This document shows, in pieces, positions 13,005 through 23,682 of a DNA stretch of 64,000 nucleotides (positions are counted from its first letter, which is position 1; every line of letters begins with the position of its first letter). Under the pieces are notes generated by a model, which saw nothing but the letters and a program-made list of their open reading frames with translations, was not told where the DNA came from and ran no database searches. The stretch comes from Paraphaeosphaeria minitans (Eukaryota; Ascomycota; Dothideomycetes; Pleosporales; Didymosphaeriaceae): the NCBI GenBank assembly GCA_015832175.1, contig WJXW01000014.1, positions 930,001 to 994,000 on the forward strand, written 5' to 3'. A program made the translations under genes and the position numbers.

Positions 13005-14143
13005 ATGAAGCACCTCACCATCAACCCCGCAACCTCAGGCCTCCCCACCAAGGACCATGTCGCGACGAAAGCATTCCCAGAAGCAAAGACCACAAAGGTA
13101 CACCCGTCAAATGCGAAGGAAGAAGACACAAACGCAACCCTCTACTTCATCGGCACTGCGACAACGATACTAGAATGGGAAGGCATACGCATTCTGACAG
13201 ACCCGAACTTCCTCCATGCAGGCGACCATGTGCACCTCGGCCCTGGCGTGTCTGGCACCCGACAAACCAACCCTGCCATCGACCTGGAAGAACTCCCGCG
13301 GATAGACGCTGTGCTCCTGAGTCATTACCATGAGGACCATTTCGATCGACTGGTGGAAGATAAGCTGAAAAGGGAGTTGCCGATTATCACAACCCCGCAT
13401 GCGAAGAAGTGTTTGGAGGGGAAGGGCGAGGAGAGCTTTACGCATGTGCATGCGTTGGACTTTTTTGAGTCATTACAGCTCGATGTAAAAGACGAACAGG
13501 CCACGAAGCAGAAGAAGCCGAGTATCAAGATCACGGGTATGCCAGGTAAGCATGTGCCACCCGGGCCACTGGCGGTCGCGAACGATGTACTCGGAGCGGT
13601 ACCTCCGGTCAACGGATGGATGATCGAGCTCGGCTATGCAGAGGGTCCTGAGCAGGTGCGTAGTCACCGAACGTTGATGACATATAAGTACTGATGACTT
13701 AGCAGTTCGAGAACGGATATCGCATTTATATTTCGGGTGACACTCTTATGATCGACGAGCTGAAGGAAATCCCGGAGCGGTACAAGGGTAAGAATATCGA
13801 TCTGATGCTGATTCATCTTGGTGGAACGACAATACCCGGACCAAGCATGCCGCTGTTGATGGTGACGATGGATGCCAAACAGGGCGTGCAGTTGATGCAG
13901 CTCATCAATCCGGATCTTACGATTCCTATCCACTACGATGATTACGACGTCTTCATGTCCCCGTTATCGGATTTCAAGAAGGCGGTACTGGAGGCGGGGT
14001 TCGATGACAAGATTGTGTATCTGGATCGTAAGGACCAATTCAAGTTCAGCGTGCGACAAGGCGAAAGTTCTGGTTCCATTCCCGGCTCCGGCTCCGGCTC
14101 CAGCGGCCTGTTGGCAGAGAAGTTGGCAACTCAGGCTGTGTAG
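13005..14143 (+). CDS. Metallo-beta-lactamase-fold hydrolase (UlaG-like)
   Basis: Two exons, 13005-13655 and 13706-14143, separated by a 50-nt intron (GTGCGT..TTAGCAG), encode 362 residues. An alternative acceptor three bases upstream would add one Gln. The metal-binding signature is HYHEDH at residues 107-112 (H107, H109, D111, H112). Later metal-site candidates are a His in GMPGKHVPPG, the Asp in ISGDTL and the His in IPIHYDDYDVF. This pattern fits the UlaG/YtnP-like branch of the superfamily, often labelled beta-lactamase-like in fungi. There is no signal peptide. The C-terminus is a Gly/Ser-rich tail. The substrate is unknown; antibiotic hydrolysis is not implied. Confidence 0.88.
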
Positions 14144-14410
14144 TTCACCAGACATCTGCTCCGAATTATTAGCCTTTACCAACATCATGTCGCTAGGTTG
14201 TCCGAAAAGCATGCATGTGTCGAGCGATAGTGGAGTTTTGACGTTTTTCATTTTTGGTCCCACTCATTGAAGGGTTCCAGTATGCCATTGAAGTATGTCA
14301 ACCGAAGAGACGCCGTCCGCCAGTCCCATCATGCTTCGTGTGATATTCACCCGGCCGTTGGTCCTTCGCTTCCCTCTAATTCATGAACACCTCACCCCCT
14401 ATCGTCTCGT

Positions 14411-14848
14411 TTATGCGGATTGCTTGCCCTTGGGGTTCTTCTTGCCAACGTCGGAGATGGTGAGACCTGGAGTCGCACGATTAGTTTGAAGTTCCATAGT
14501 GCATATAACGGGGGACCGTACCCGGGGGAAGAGACTGCTTGAGCTTCTCGGCCTTGTCGGTGTCCTTAAGGACCAGGGTGTAGATGAAGCGCTCGCATCG
14601 GACCTTGAACTTGATGTTGCCGGCCTTGTTGTTCTTCTTTATGCGCGCAGCTGCAAGGCGTGTCAGCAATTGTCGTCTGCATGTTTCCCACAAGCAATCG
14701 CCACACGTATCTCGCATGCTCCCTCGTAGTGGTGCATTCGCTAGCGACGGGCGCGATTGCGTGCGGGCGAGTTGGTCAACGTACACCTGGCATCCTTGCG
14801 CCTGCAGATCTCGATGAACTGCTTGATGTCGGATACTTCGGATGGCAT
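14411..14848 (-). CDS. RPL38: 60S ribosomal protein eL38
   Basis: Three small exons, 14848-14785, 14650-14522 and 14466-14411, with introns of 134 nt (GTACGT..TTGCAG) and 55 nt (GTACGG..CTCCAG), give 82 residues. The product starts [20 protein letters not shown], continues through [20 protein letters not shown] and ends near LKQSLPPG followed by a basic tail. It matches eukaryotic eL38 end to end, a structural protein of the large ribosomal subunit. The donor is the GTACGT after GCCAGGT rather than the nearby GTGTAC, because only it keeps the conserved frame (ARSARIKKN). No long single frame covers the gene, so it is easy to miss. It is divergent from the neighbouring 88-residue gene. Confidence 0.93.
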
Positions 14849-15181
14849 TTTGACGGTTTGTGGTGGATCGATGTCGGTGACCTTGTCGCGGCTTGTGCGA
14901 AATCGTTGTGGAGGTGGAAATTCGCTTGCGAGGCACGGGCCAGGAAGGGGCGGTGGTAGGCGTTACTTGATGCGGGAAGGTGCGGTTTGCGGGTGACGAC
15001 GTGTGGCGTAAGCACTGTGAACCTGATCCAGACAGCTTGCCTCTTCACTACTGCTGCCTACCTCTATATCTTCTTGTGCTACACTGTTGAACATAGATCC
15101 ACTTACTCTACTTGAGAGCACAACCTCAAGCCCCCGCGGGTTACGGCATCATCATAACAGCCCTCACGCCACATCGGAAAC
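14849..15181. promoter_or_regulatory. Divergent promoter, eL38 / 88-residue membrane protein
   Basis: This 333-bp interval separates the two opposite start codons, so both promoters and 5' UTRs must lie in or overlap it. The bases just before the eL38 ATG read CCGTCAAA, a good fungal start context. No specific factor site is claimed. Confidence 0.5.
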
Positions 15182-16016
15182 ATGCCTACACCCATTGACC
15201 GTGCAGTCAGTCAACGTGTAAGTTCATGTCTTCTTGCCTTTTGAGAAACGTATATACAACATATGCATCTCGGTGTTCAGACTAGCATTTCCCATTGCAG
15301 CACCCCAGATATTGAACTCAAATATCGCCCCTTTCCTGAGCATAGTTGAGCGTCTGGTTCGTTCATTGCTTGTCACGAACATATCAGTCTTTAATTCTTG
15401 GGAAACCTGAGGCCCATTCCTCACCCTTCAGCCTGTCACACGCGTCTAGAGGCCTAATACTTTCAAGTGCCTTTTGTCACGGCTGATAATATGCACTTTG
15501 GGTCTTTAAATCCAAGGTCCTCTTCCTAACGACCGCTACAGGGTCCCTTCCTCGCCTTCGCCGCGATCGTTACCGGTGTCGCCGCCTGGAGCATCTGGGG
15601 CGAAGACCTTTTCCCTAGCCAGGATCCCAATGGAGGTATGCTCCCCCTCTTCCTCTTCATACTCATCTGCTCTGCGCCTGTAATGTGGTTATTCATGACC
15701 ACGGGTATTTCTGCGCCCCGGAGGTCGTAGAACCAATATTCGATGTTTCCTCTGGCTTGGTTGAAGACAGTGAGAAAAGTTATGGATATGGTGCTGACTG
15801 AGGGGCGCAGACCCGGAAATTTGGACGCATGAGCAGTGTGTAACCTGGCTCAAGAAGGTATGCGGATGGTGTCCCCTATTGTCCTTCTCACTCGACCGCT
15901 GAAGTCATTACTGATTTGCCCTGCAGCGCAACCTTCACCCCTCGCCCCTCGCTACGACGGCAGAACTTCTCGAGCGCATCAAGGCCAACATGCGCATTGC
16001 TAAGAGCGGAGCTTGA
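15182..16016 (+). CDS. Small membrane protein with SAP/HeH-like C-terminus (88 aa)
   Basis: Four exons, 15182-15217, 15542-15635, 15811-15857 and 15927-16016, all with GT..AG introns and consistent phase, give 88 residues. It begins MPTPIDRAVSQR, has one hydrophobic segment (GPFLAFAAIVTGVAAW), then an acidic linker and a helical stretch (WTHEQCVTWLKKRNLHP, ELLERIKANMR) resembling SAP/HeH-type helix-extended motifs. A small organelle-membrane or ER protein is possible, but I cannot name it. The first intron (324 nt) is long for this genome, so exon 1 is the least secure part. No single long frame exists here. Confidence 0.65.
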
Positions 16017-16565
16017 GGAATTTTTGGACCTATGAGGAGCATGAAGTTTGTCTGACTGATTGTTGATCTATTCCGGAAGCGAGCATGAAACGGCGAAGGA
16101 GGATTTCTTTGCTATAAATTGATACCCTGCAGTACCTGACGATACATATTGTTCGTCCTCTCTAGTGATCTCATCGGCAAGTTGAGCAATCAAGAGTTCT
16201 TTTTGTTTATTTTATGGTGATATTGGCCCTTCCAATCGCAACCAGAAGCTTTTTCTCTTTCGGACTGAAGCCACTACAAAGTACTCACAAGAGAGGCAGT
16301 TACTTAAGCAGCCGGTATTAGAGAGTCCAGCCGCCGAATCTATATCTGTGAAAAGCAACCCAGAGTAACCTCAATGCCCATTTCCCACTGCCAACGCCCG
16401 AAAAGCCCAGAAAAAGTTGTCACCGACCCAACCGCTATGCCCGACATCGAAGATCAGAGGCTCTCACAACGAACGCCACCACCCACCACCGATCCTCGAA
16501 CCACTTGAGCGAACCCACGCTCCCCTATCCTCTCCCTTTCTCACTTCCCAAACACTTCGCACCAC
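16017..16565. other. 3' intergenic region
   Basis: Between the convergent 3' ends of the small membrane-protein gene and the DUF7918-like gene. No further gene is supported. The Ser/Pro frames at 16417-16629 lack any conserved feature. Confidence 0.5.
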
Positions 16566-18172
16566 CTACTTTTCACCCTCCACCCTCTTCATCTCCGCCA
16601 ACATCGCCGCGTCATCCCGTAACGCCTGACTCTCCTCGCGCCAGATCTTCGTCTCCTCCTCGAGCTCCCTCGCCAACCGCTCCTGCTCCTCGCGCATCTT
16701 CGTCGTGTACGGCTCGAGCTCCGAGTCGAGGTCGACCCGCTTCTTCGCCACCGTCTCGCGACGCGCTTTCATGGCTTTGATTTGGCGGCGGGTTTCGGCG
16801 ATGGTGAGGGTCTTGCTGCGCTTGGGGTCCGGTGTCTGGGAAAGGGGTGTGGGGCGTTTGAGGGTGAGGTGGGAGGTTGGAAGCATGGGGGCGGTTGGTG
16901 CGGGGGTGAAAAGCGTGAGAGGGAAAGCTGGGAGCATGGATGCGGTGGATGTGAGGGTGGAGAGCGTTGGGGTGGGTGGGACGGACTCGGTAGGCGTGGG
17001 AGTGTTGTTCTCCGTAGTCTCCCCTTTCTGCCTGCTAAGGTCCTCGACATTGGTGGGCTTCTTTGTCTTCTGCATGGGCTGCTTGGTCTTTTCGGTGTTC
17101 TGTTCGACAATGGTGGGCGTGTCTTCAACAGCGCTGGACCTCTGTGCAAGAGGGCTTGGAGGAGGGGTGGGCCGGCGCAGGATGAACTGGCGCGGAAGAG
17201 CACTGTCTAGTTTGAAAGGGGTACCGGGGCGGCTAGGCGTTGGAGATTCATCACGCGTAGAATCCTTATCATTTGGCTTCGTTGGGTTGGCTCCAATGGT
17301 GAGAATCGGGACCGGGTCGAGATTAAGGGTGTGAGGTTCGGTTCCTTTGCCTTTCGTCTTGGGGTTGTATGTGAGCTTCATACCTTGAGTGTCGATAGCC
17401 TCTACAGACGTGTCAATTATACCCATTAGATGAACCAGGGCTACGCACTCTTCGAACGGTAATGGAAGCGGAAGATAGCCCAGGGATCCTTGCTTGGGCG
17501 CTTCATGTTCAATTTCTTGTTCCAAACGTTCGCGGTCTTCTTCTCGAGCTCCGGAACGTTCGTCTCGAACCCGATCATATAGTTTGGTGCGATGTCATTA
17601 TAAAACGCCTTCTTCTGGCACATGTCGCCGTCGTTCAGATATGTTATAAAGTTGTCCCGCGCAAGTTCAGCGCCAAAAGTCCGGAGTACGTAGAGGCGAA
17701 CCTCAATGGTTCCAACGGTCTCCAGATGAAATGCGTTTTCAGTGCAGCTGTAGCCGGAAATGGGGACAATCTTCATCTCGGTCTCGAGGAGCTTGGTTTT
17801 GCCGAGGCCATCATTCCGCAGGTACAGTGCTTCCTCAACGTCAAGCTTGATAGCTTTCTGCGGTTTCACAGTCTTGCTGATCATATTGTTTGCTTTGCGC
17901 AGCACGCCGTCCACGTGCAGATCCCAATGAACAGACAAGGTCTACCGCACTCAGCAAAGGTGTCCGAAAAGCTCCACAGTATTTGCACTTACCGTGCCAT
18001 TGAACCTCCCAACAACCCCGACAGTGTTTCCATTTTCAATGGGCGCGTAGCAGCATATGGCTGCATCAGCCGGGTCGATGTACTCACCGTACTCCGCGAG
18101 CTCATTGGCCTGTTCATGCTTATAGATGTGAAGCTCGGCTCGACGATCAGTTCCCTTTTCTTGGACCTTCAT
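16566..18172 (-). CDS. DUF7918-like protein with C-terminal coiled coil
   Basis: Three exons, 18172-17993, 17941-17458 and 17401-16566, with introns of 51 nt (GTAAGT..GGTAG) and 56 nt (GTTCGA..CTGTAG), give 499 residues. The second donor is weak but is the phase-consistent choice. The N-terminal 200 residues (NELAEYGEYIDPADAAICCY, then TLSVHWDLHVDGVLRKA) resemble the fungal DUF7918 domain, which has no known biochemical role. The middle is Pro/Thr/Ser-rich with many TP and SP sites. The last about 85 residues are a charged coiled coil (RRQIKAMKARRETVAKKRVD onward). An in-frame upstream ATG at 18364 is possible, but the 18172 start fits better. The domain assignment is tentative. Confidence 0.6.
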
Positions 18173-18965
18173 ATTGAAAAGTCGCGAGGGGAGACAAAGA
18201 AGCAGTTTGTCGGGCGGAGAGGTCTTCGGCCTTGCGTGAAATGAGCGTAATCGTGAAACTGGTGTCAACCGCAAAAGCTGGCTTTTTCCGATACGCGTTG
18301 GCGCAAGTTGTAGGTCAGAGTCAGTCACTGGAATATAGCTATTATCCAGGCGCTGTGTGATCAATTGAGAGAAGGTTTGAGGATTGATCGCCGCGAGTGG
18401 GAAATGAGGAGGGTGGAGGAATCAGGGAGAGCAGACGCGGGGTAGAGTGTTATATAGATGTTAGCGACAGTACCATCTGGATCGAAAAGTGAGAAAAGCC
18501 GACCGCCGTCGAAGAAGTTGGAAGTGAGATTCGGAGCAAAAGTTTGACGAGCACCGCGAGGTGTTAGCTCGCTCCACCTTAAGTGAAGGACCCAGAGTAT
18601 TTGGTGGCGCACAGGAACAGCTTTTCTACGCAATTAATGTAACTAGAATACATTATTGTGCAAGACGCTCTGGAGTGCATATGTTAGCGCAGTTTAGAGA
18701 AGGTTTAGGTATGTTGAGCTCGTTAAGTATCGCAGGTCAACATATGATGATTTAAAGAAGTGATGTAGCACTTGAGCTGTTGCCAATGGGCTTAGATTGA
18801 CTTCCAGTATTCCGATCGAGTGGTTCTGTGTTCAGGTGTCTGCAACGAATGAAGTTACAGTTGAGAAGCCTGCAGCGGTCAACGGGCCATGAACATAAGA
18901 ATCATGGAATTTCCGAGTCTACTCTACAAATTAAGGATCCCAAGACAGCGTACTGTACGCTCAGT
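18173..18965. other. Intergenic, no supported gene
   Basis: About 790 bases. A minus-strand frame at 18633-18361 is open but has no recognisable feature and sits directly upstream of the DUF7918-like gene, so it may be 5' leader. Confidence 0.45.
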
Positions 18966-20027
18966 CTAAGGCAAACTCTTCCTTCTCTCGGTCTTCTTGA
19001 TCTCGATACCAGCCCTCTGTTCCCAACTCTTCAAGCTCTCCGCGTGATCCGCCCCTTTCCCTACTATTTTCAGGGATTCTTCGAGGTACCTCTCAGCCAG
19101 CGCAGGCAATTCTGTCTGAAAGCCCGACTTCTCGATCACATCTTTCGCGATCTTGACATCCTTGACCAATAGCTCCAGTTGGTAGCCGGTGTCATACGAC
19201 TTGAGATTTTTTTGAGAGTACTTTGTGGAGAAGTTGACGCCGGTACCAACATTCATCACATCGATCATAGTCTGTGGGTCAAGCCCAAGCTTTTGGCCGG
19301 TGACCTGAGTGCTGGTAAGTGCATGTCTGAATTCAAAGGGATCTAGTTGCGCTCGAAAGAGCCCGGTGTCTTTGACCTCGCAGCACTTACTAAAGCGTCG
19401 TTCAGCGCGATGATACTTCCGACGCTCACATAGTTGTTGAGCGTCTTCATCGTGTGACCAGCCCCGAGACCTCCCATAGGGAAGACGTGCGCACTCATGT
19501 CTTTCAATATCGGCATGACTTTTTCGAGCGCTTCAGCAGAATCGGCGCCGACCATGAGCGTGGCATCTCCCTGATCAATGGCATGCAGTTGCTCCTGAGT
19601 GATGGGCGAGTCTACGAGGTCGACCCGTAGACGGCTCAGTTCAAGACCTAGAGCTCTCGTGTCGAATGGGGAAGAGGAGCTGGTGTCGACGACAACCGAT
19701 CCTGCATGGTATAAGATGCACGCCTTATCGACCGAGCTACGAAGCACACCTGCCTGGCTTCAAATGTGGAGCGATGCCGTTGGCACCCAGCAGCACATCG
19801 TTAACGACCGTTCCGTTCGGTAGCATGGTGATGACAGCATGGCAGTTCTGAAAGCTGTCTGGGTCTGATGTAGCTATCCTTGACGTCGCATACTTCTCGA
19901 CGAACTCGATGCCTCGCGTTGGGTCTGCGTCCCGAACAAGCAGCCTGTGGCCCTTCTTCGCAAGGCAAGCGGCCATAGGGTAGCCGGCGTTACCCAAGCC
20001 TATCCATCCGATGCTAGGTTCCTCCAT
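18966..20027 (-). CDS. 3-hydroxyisobutyrate dehydrogenase-like (beta-hydroxyacid dehydrogenase)
   Basis: Exons 20027-19754, 19701-19391 and 19304-18966 give 307 residues. The N-terminal NAD(P) site is GLGNAG at residues 10-15. ITMLPNGTVVNDVL and LKPGSVVVDTSSSSPFDTRA follow, then the catalytic Lys about 177 in GAGHTMKTLNNY and the C-terminal helical domain with DPQTMIDVMNVGTG. It is expected to oxidise a beta-hydroxyacid such as 3-hydroxyisobutyrate. The usual substrate loop DxPVSGG is replaced by DSPITQEQL, so the substrate may differ. Intron 1 (52 nt) starts with GC, not GT: CCAG|GCAGGT..CATGCAG. The GT choices nearby break the frame or make a stop. Intron 2 (86 nt) is GTAAGT..CTCAG. Confidence 0.88.
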
Positions 20028-20863
20028 TTTCGACTGAAGATGGTGTTAGTGGTGCGCGGCGTGAACAGACGGTGCTAGGTCGTCTAGTAGAGCTGCGAGC
20101 AGATGAAATGCGGAGCGTTTCCGCAATTACCCCACAGCTAGCTTAAATGCCGACCCATGAGCAGACGTCTGATGATGTAGTTACTGTGTGACGACTCGGA
20201 GCACTATGCGATACTATGATCTGAACGACGGCGGACCATGGACTTTTGATGCGTTCGCGATGTGAAGCAAGCCAGACGGAATAGGAAGGCGGACTATGGT
20301 AGGTACAGCAGGCTAAGCTTTGGAAAGTTCAAGACGACCAAGGGCGAGAGTGTATCTGCAAGCGCCATGTAGGTAGGTACAGCTTCACTGGCTTGTCATG
20401 AAGGCTTTGCATGAGGAGTGTTCTGGGGCGGGATGGGGCGGGATGGGGTTGTTATGGGAATCAAGATAAAGATTCGGAGACACGGACATGGCAGCTGGGC
20501 AGACCCACTTTCACATGTGGTCGCATCGTGAGGAAGGCGCGAAGGGTTTTCTGCAGGCGCCATTTTGAGCCTCACAATTACCTAGACGTGAGGGCATCAA
20601 TGCCATCTGCTGTGCCTAGGCCCAAGCCTGTAGATAGTGAATGAAAGAAAAAGAAAAAGAAAAAGAAAAAGAAAAGAAAAGTAAAGAGAAGAAAAGAAAA
20701 AGGATTCCCGAGAATCTCTCTTTGTGGACAATTGCCGCGGCCAAATCCCAGGCTGGCTTGTGTTGTCATAGCGCCAAGTGGCTTGCTTTTTGCTCCGGCC
20801 GCGAGCTCCAGCTTGCTTCTTCAAATCCCTCACGGCCGTGAAGACTGCAACCCCACCGCCACG
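20028..20863. other. Divergent intergenic region with A-rich purine tract
   Basis: About 835 bases between the dehydrogenase (minus) and IDH1 (plus) start codons. It holds a purine tract of AAAAAG-type units at 20643-20702. No gene is supported. Confidence 0.55.
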
Positions 20864-22205
20864 ATGCTATCAAGATCCTCCCAGAAGACGGCGCAGGTAC
20901 GGACGCACCTCCCGCGGCCCCATTGAACTGCAAAAGGAGCACTATAGCTAATGCCCACGGCAGACGCTCCTGCTGGGCGCGCGACCAGCCTCACGATGCA
21001 TCGTCGGCCCGTCCATGGCCACCCGCAGTACGCGCAAACCCTCATTCTGTACGGAGCGATGGCGAGACTGACAGAGCGCGCAGCCATGGCCACGATCAAC
21101 CACGACATCTTCAAGCCCACCAAGTTCGGGGGCAAGTACACCGTTACCCTGATCCCTGGTACGCGCCTTCCGCAAGAAGCACTCCCCCGATTCGACGTGT
21201 ATTGAACAGAGCGCAGGTGACGGTATCGGCGCCGAGGTGTCTGAATCGGTCAAGCAGATCTTCAAGGCCGACAACGTGCCCATCGAGTGGGAACAGGTCA
21301 ACGTGACCGGTGTCGAGACGGGCAACAAGCACTCCGAGGAGCTCTTCCGCGAAGCCATCGCCTCGCTCAAGCGCAACAAGCTGGGTCTCAAGGGTATCCT
21401 CCATACCCCCATCGAGCGCTCCGGCCACCAGTCGTTCAACGTCGCTCTGCGCCAGGAGCTCGACATCTACGCCTCCATTGTCCTTATCAAGAACATCCCC
21501 GGCTACGAGACGCGCCACAAGAACATCGACCTCTGCATCATCCGTGAGAACACCGAGGGCGAGTACTCCGGCCTGGAGCATCAGTCCGTCGATGGCGTTG
21601 TCGAGTCGCTCAAGATCATCACCCGCGCCAAGTCGGAGCGCATCGCCAAGTTCGCCTTTGCCTTTGCCCTTGCCAACAACCGTAAGAAGGTTACCTGCAT
21701 CCACAAGGCCAACATCATGAAGCTTGCCGATGGTCTTTTCCGCAACACGTGCAAGAAGGTGTCCGAGGACTACCCTACCGTCGAGTACAACGACATGATC
21801 GTCGACAACGCCTCTATGCAGTGCGTGTCGCGTCCCCAGCAGTTCGACGTCATGGTCATGCCCAACTTGTACGGAGGTATCCTCTCCAACATTGGGGCTG
21901 GTCTTGTCGGTGGCCCTGGTATCGTGCCCGGCTGCAACATGGGCCGCAACGTCGCTGTCTTCGAGCCCGGCTGCCGTCACGTCGGTCTCGACATCAAGGG
22001 CAAAGACCAAGCCAACCCCAGCGCTTTGATCCTTTCCGCCGCTATGCTTCTGCGACACCTTGGCCTTGACGACCACGCCAACCGCATCTCGCAGTCTGTC
22101 TACAGGGTCATTGAGGAGGGCCAGGTCCGAACTCGCGATATGGGAGGCAACTCCACCACGCAAGAGTTCACCAGGTCCATCTTGGCAGCGATGGAGAAGG
22201 CATGA
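20864..22205 (+). CDS. IDH1: NAD-dependent isocitrate dehydrogenase subunit 1, mitochondrial
   Basis: Four exons, 20864-20896, 20964-21027, 21084-21158 and 21217-22205, with three short GT..AG introns near the 5' end, give 386 residues. The first about 35 residues are Arg/Ser-rich and fit a mitochondrial presequence (MLSRSSQKTAQ, then RPASRCIVG). The enzyme core begins KYTVTLIPGDGIGAEVSES and contains the isocitrate/isopropylmalate dehydrogenase signature NLYGGILSNIGAGLVGGPG. The C-terminus (DIKGKDQANPSALIL, RDMGGNSTTQEF) matches Idh1, the regulatory AMP/citrate-binding subunit of the hetero-octamer, better than Idh2. It acts in the TCA cycle. The three introns fall within the presequence and first beta strand. 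Confidence 0.95.
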
Positions 22206-22536
22206 TTGCATAACGATGTACTGCAGTCAGTTGTTCCGTGATCTATCGCGAAGATGGCTTCTATTTTCACACATGCTTGAATTGGGTAACGCCGGCCAAC
22301 GAGGAGCTCGGCGCATCTTTTCTGCGTGCGATATGCTCTGATTCTTCATGATTTGGTCACAGTGGTTGCGACGTGTACAGTAGGGCGGGCTGCTGGTTGT
22401 GAATAGAGCTGTACTTTTACATATAGCTAGCATGCATGAATCGATTCCATCTATACCCTCCTGAACGGATGAAACGCCTTTCGCTATGCAGAATTCGTGA
22501 ATCGTGGTATCATCTTCTCGCTCCCAGGCGCAGCGA
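22206..22536. other. Convergent 3' region, IDH1 / BUD23
   Basis: Contains the 3' ends of two convergent genes. No gene, repeat or strong terminator-like signal is visible. Confidence 0.5.
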
Positions 22537-23436
22537 CTAGAATTGCACCCTCCGCTTCCTTCCAGTGTACTTGGAATTGGCCTTGACAACCTTGCCTTTG
22601 CGCTCCATCTGCTCTTTCTTCTTCAGGATCCATACTTTGCTCCCCTTGGCCTCCTGTCCTCTTTTCGCGCCTCTCACAGCACCCGGCCGCGCCATGACAT
22701 CCACGCCATCCATTCCCCTCACCACACCTGTGATATCACCATCAAGATCTCCTCCACCAACCGTCAACACGAGATACGTCTTCGCATTCTTCGTCCCCTC
22801 ATCATCTTCGAGCAGACCCGCACCGAAACCGGCCTTGATCGCCGCCTGACTCACCATCTTCTTCTGCTCATCGTTCTTCGGATAAAACTGGCACACCGCA
22901 CGCCCACCCCTCCTCAAACTTGCGTACAAGCCTCCAAAAAACCGACTCAGTCGGCCCAGCGGACTATCCTCTGACGTCTCGGCATTGCACAGCCACTGGA
23001 TCGCGGATATGCTGATGGCGGCGTCGAAAGTTCCCGGGCGGAAGGGGACGCCCTGCCCCGCGTCCGCGAGGAACAGGTCGCCCTCGACCTCCTTCTCGAG
23101 CGCGACGCCCAGCATAGAGGAGGAGATGTCGAAGCCGATCCAGACATGTGGTCCGCCTGGCGTGCCTTCTTCTTCGGTATTGGAGAGGATCTCGCCCGAG
23201 AGCCCGGAGCCGCAGCCGACGTCCAGGATGAGGGAGGGGGAGTGGAGATCGAGGAGCGAGAGGGCGCGGTGCGTCATGTCGTTCTGGATGCGCTGGATGC
23301 GGGAGGAGGTGGTATATTTGCGGGATTCGGAGTCATTGTAGAAGAGGTCGGGCGGGCTGTGGGCGGTCAGTCGATTTGAAGGGTTGGGAAGAGGCACGAG
23401 AGAGAGAACGTACAGTATGTCTTCCGGACGAGACAT
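22537..23436 (-). CDS. BUD23: 18S rRNA (guanine-N7)-methyltransferase
   Basis: Two exons, 23436-23414 (only 23 nt) and 23356-22537, with a 57-nt intron (GTACGT..CCACAG), give 280 residues. The product begins MSRPEDILPPDLFYNDSESR, the conserved Bud23/WBSCR22 start. The frame also reads through the intron, but read-through would insert 19 residues into this motif. The SAM site is ILDVGCGSGLSGEIL, followed by WIGFDIS, LADAGQGVPF and the AISISAIQWLCNA motif. The basic C-terminal domain (KGSKVWILKKKEQMERKGK to RKRRVQF) is typical. The enzyme methylates 18S rRNA during small-subunit maturation, with Trm112 as known partner. It shares a short divergent promoter with the SVP26 homologue. Confidence 0.95.
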   Translation of the reverse strand: MSRPEDILYVLSLVPLPNPSNRLTAHSPPDLFYNDSESRKYTTSSRIQRIQNDMTHRALSLLDLHSPSLILDVGCGSGLSGEILSNTEEEGTPGGPHVWIGFDISSSMLGVALEKEVEGDLFLADAGQGVPFRPGTFDAAISISAIQWLCNAETSEDSPLGRLSRFFGGLYASLRRGGRAVCQFYPKNDEQKKMVSQAAIKAGFGAGLLEDDEGTKNAKTYLVLTVGGGDLDGDITGVVRGMDGVDVMARPGAVRGAKRGQEAKGSKVWILKKKEQMERKGKVVKANSKYTGRKRRVQF

Positions 23437-23682
23437 TTTTGCGGTTGTTGCTTCTGAATTTCACCAACTTCTGGATCAGTATCTCGGGGTGGTCTTTTAT
23501 TGTCGTGAAGCTTCAAGCGGCGTTGCAGGCACAATCGCGCATTCACTTTCAACGCCAAGATTAACTTTTTGGTGTTGTCTCTGGCTCTGTCGCGCTAACT
23601 TTGTTCCGCTAAGTGCCACCTTTGCACTCTGACCTCATCGTCGTCGAACGCAGCTTTCCTGCACATTTGACACTTTACAAAC
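23437..23682. promoter_or_regulatory. Divergent promoter, BUD23 / SVP26
   Basis: Only 246 bp separate the two opposite start codons, so the region must supply both promoters and both 5' UTRs. It is moderately pyrimidine-rich near the SVP26 side. No specific binding site is claimed. Confidence 0.6.

Noticed and set aside
13005..14143. Metallo-beta-lactamase-fold gene as an antibiotic-resistance gene
   Set aside because: The superfamily is broad, the motif fits UlaG-like hydrolases, and it sits in ordinary fungal context with a fungal intron.
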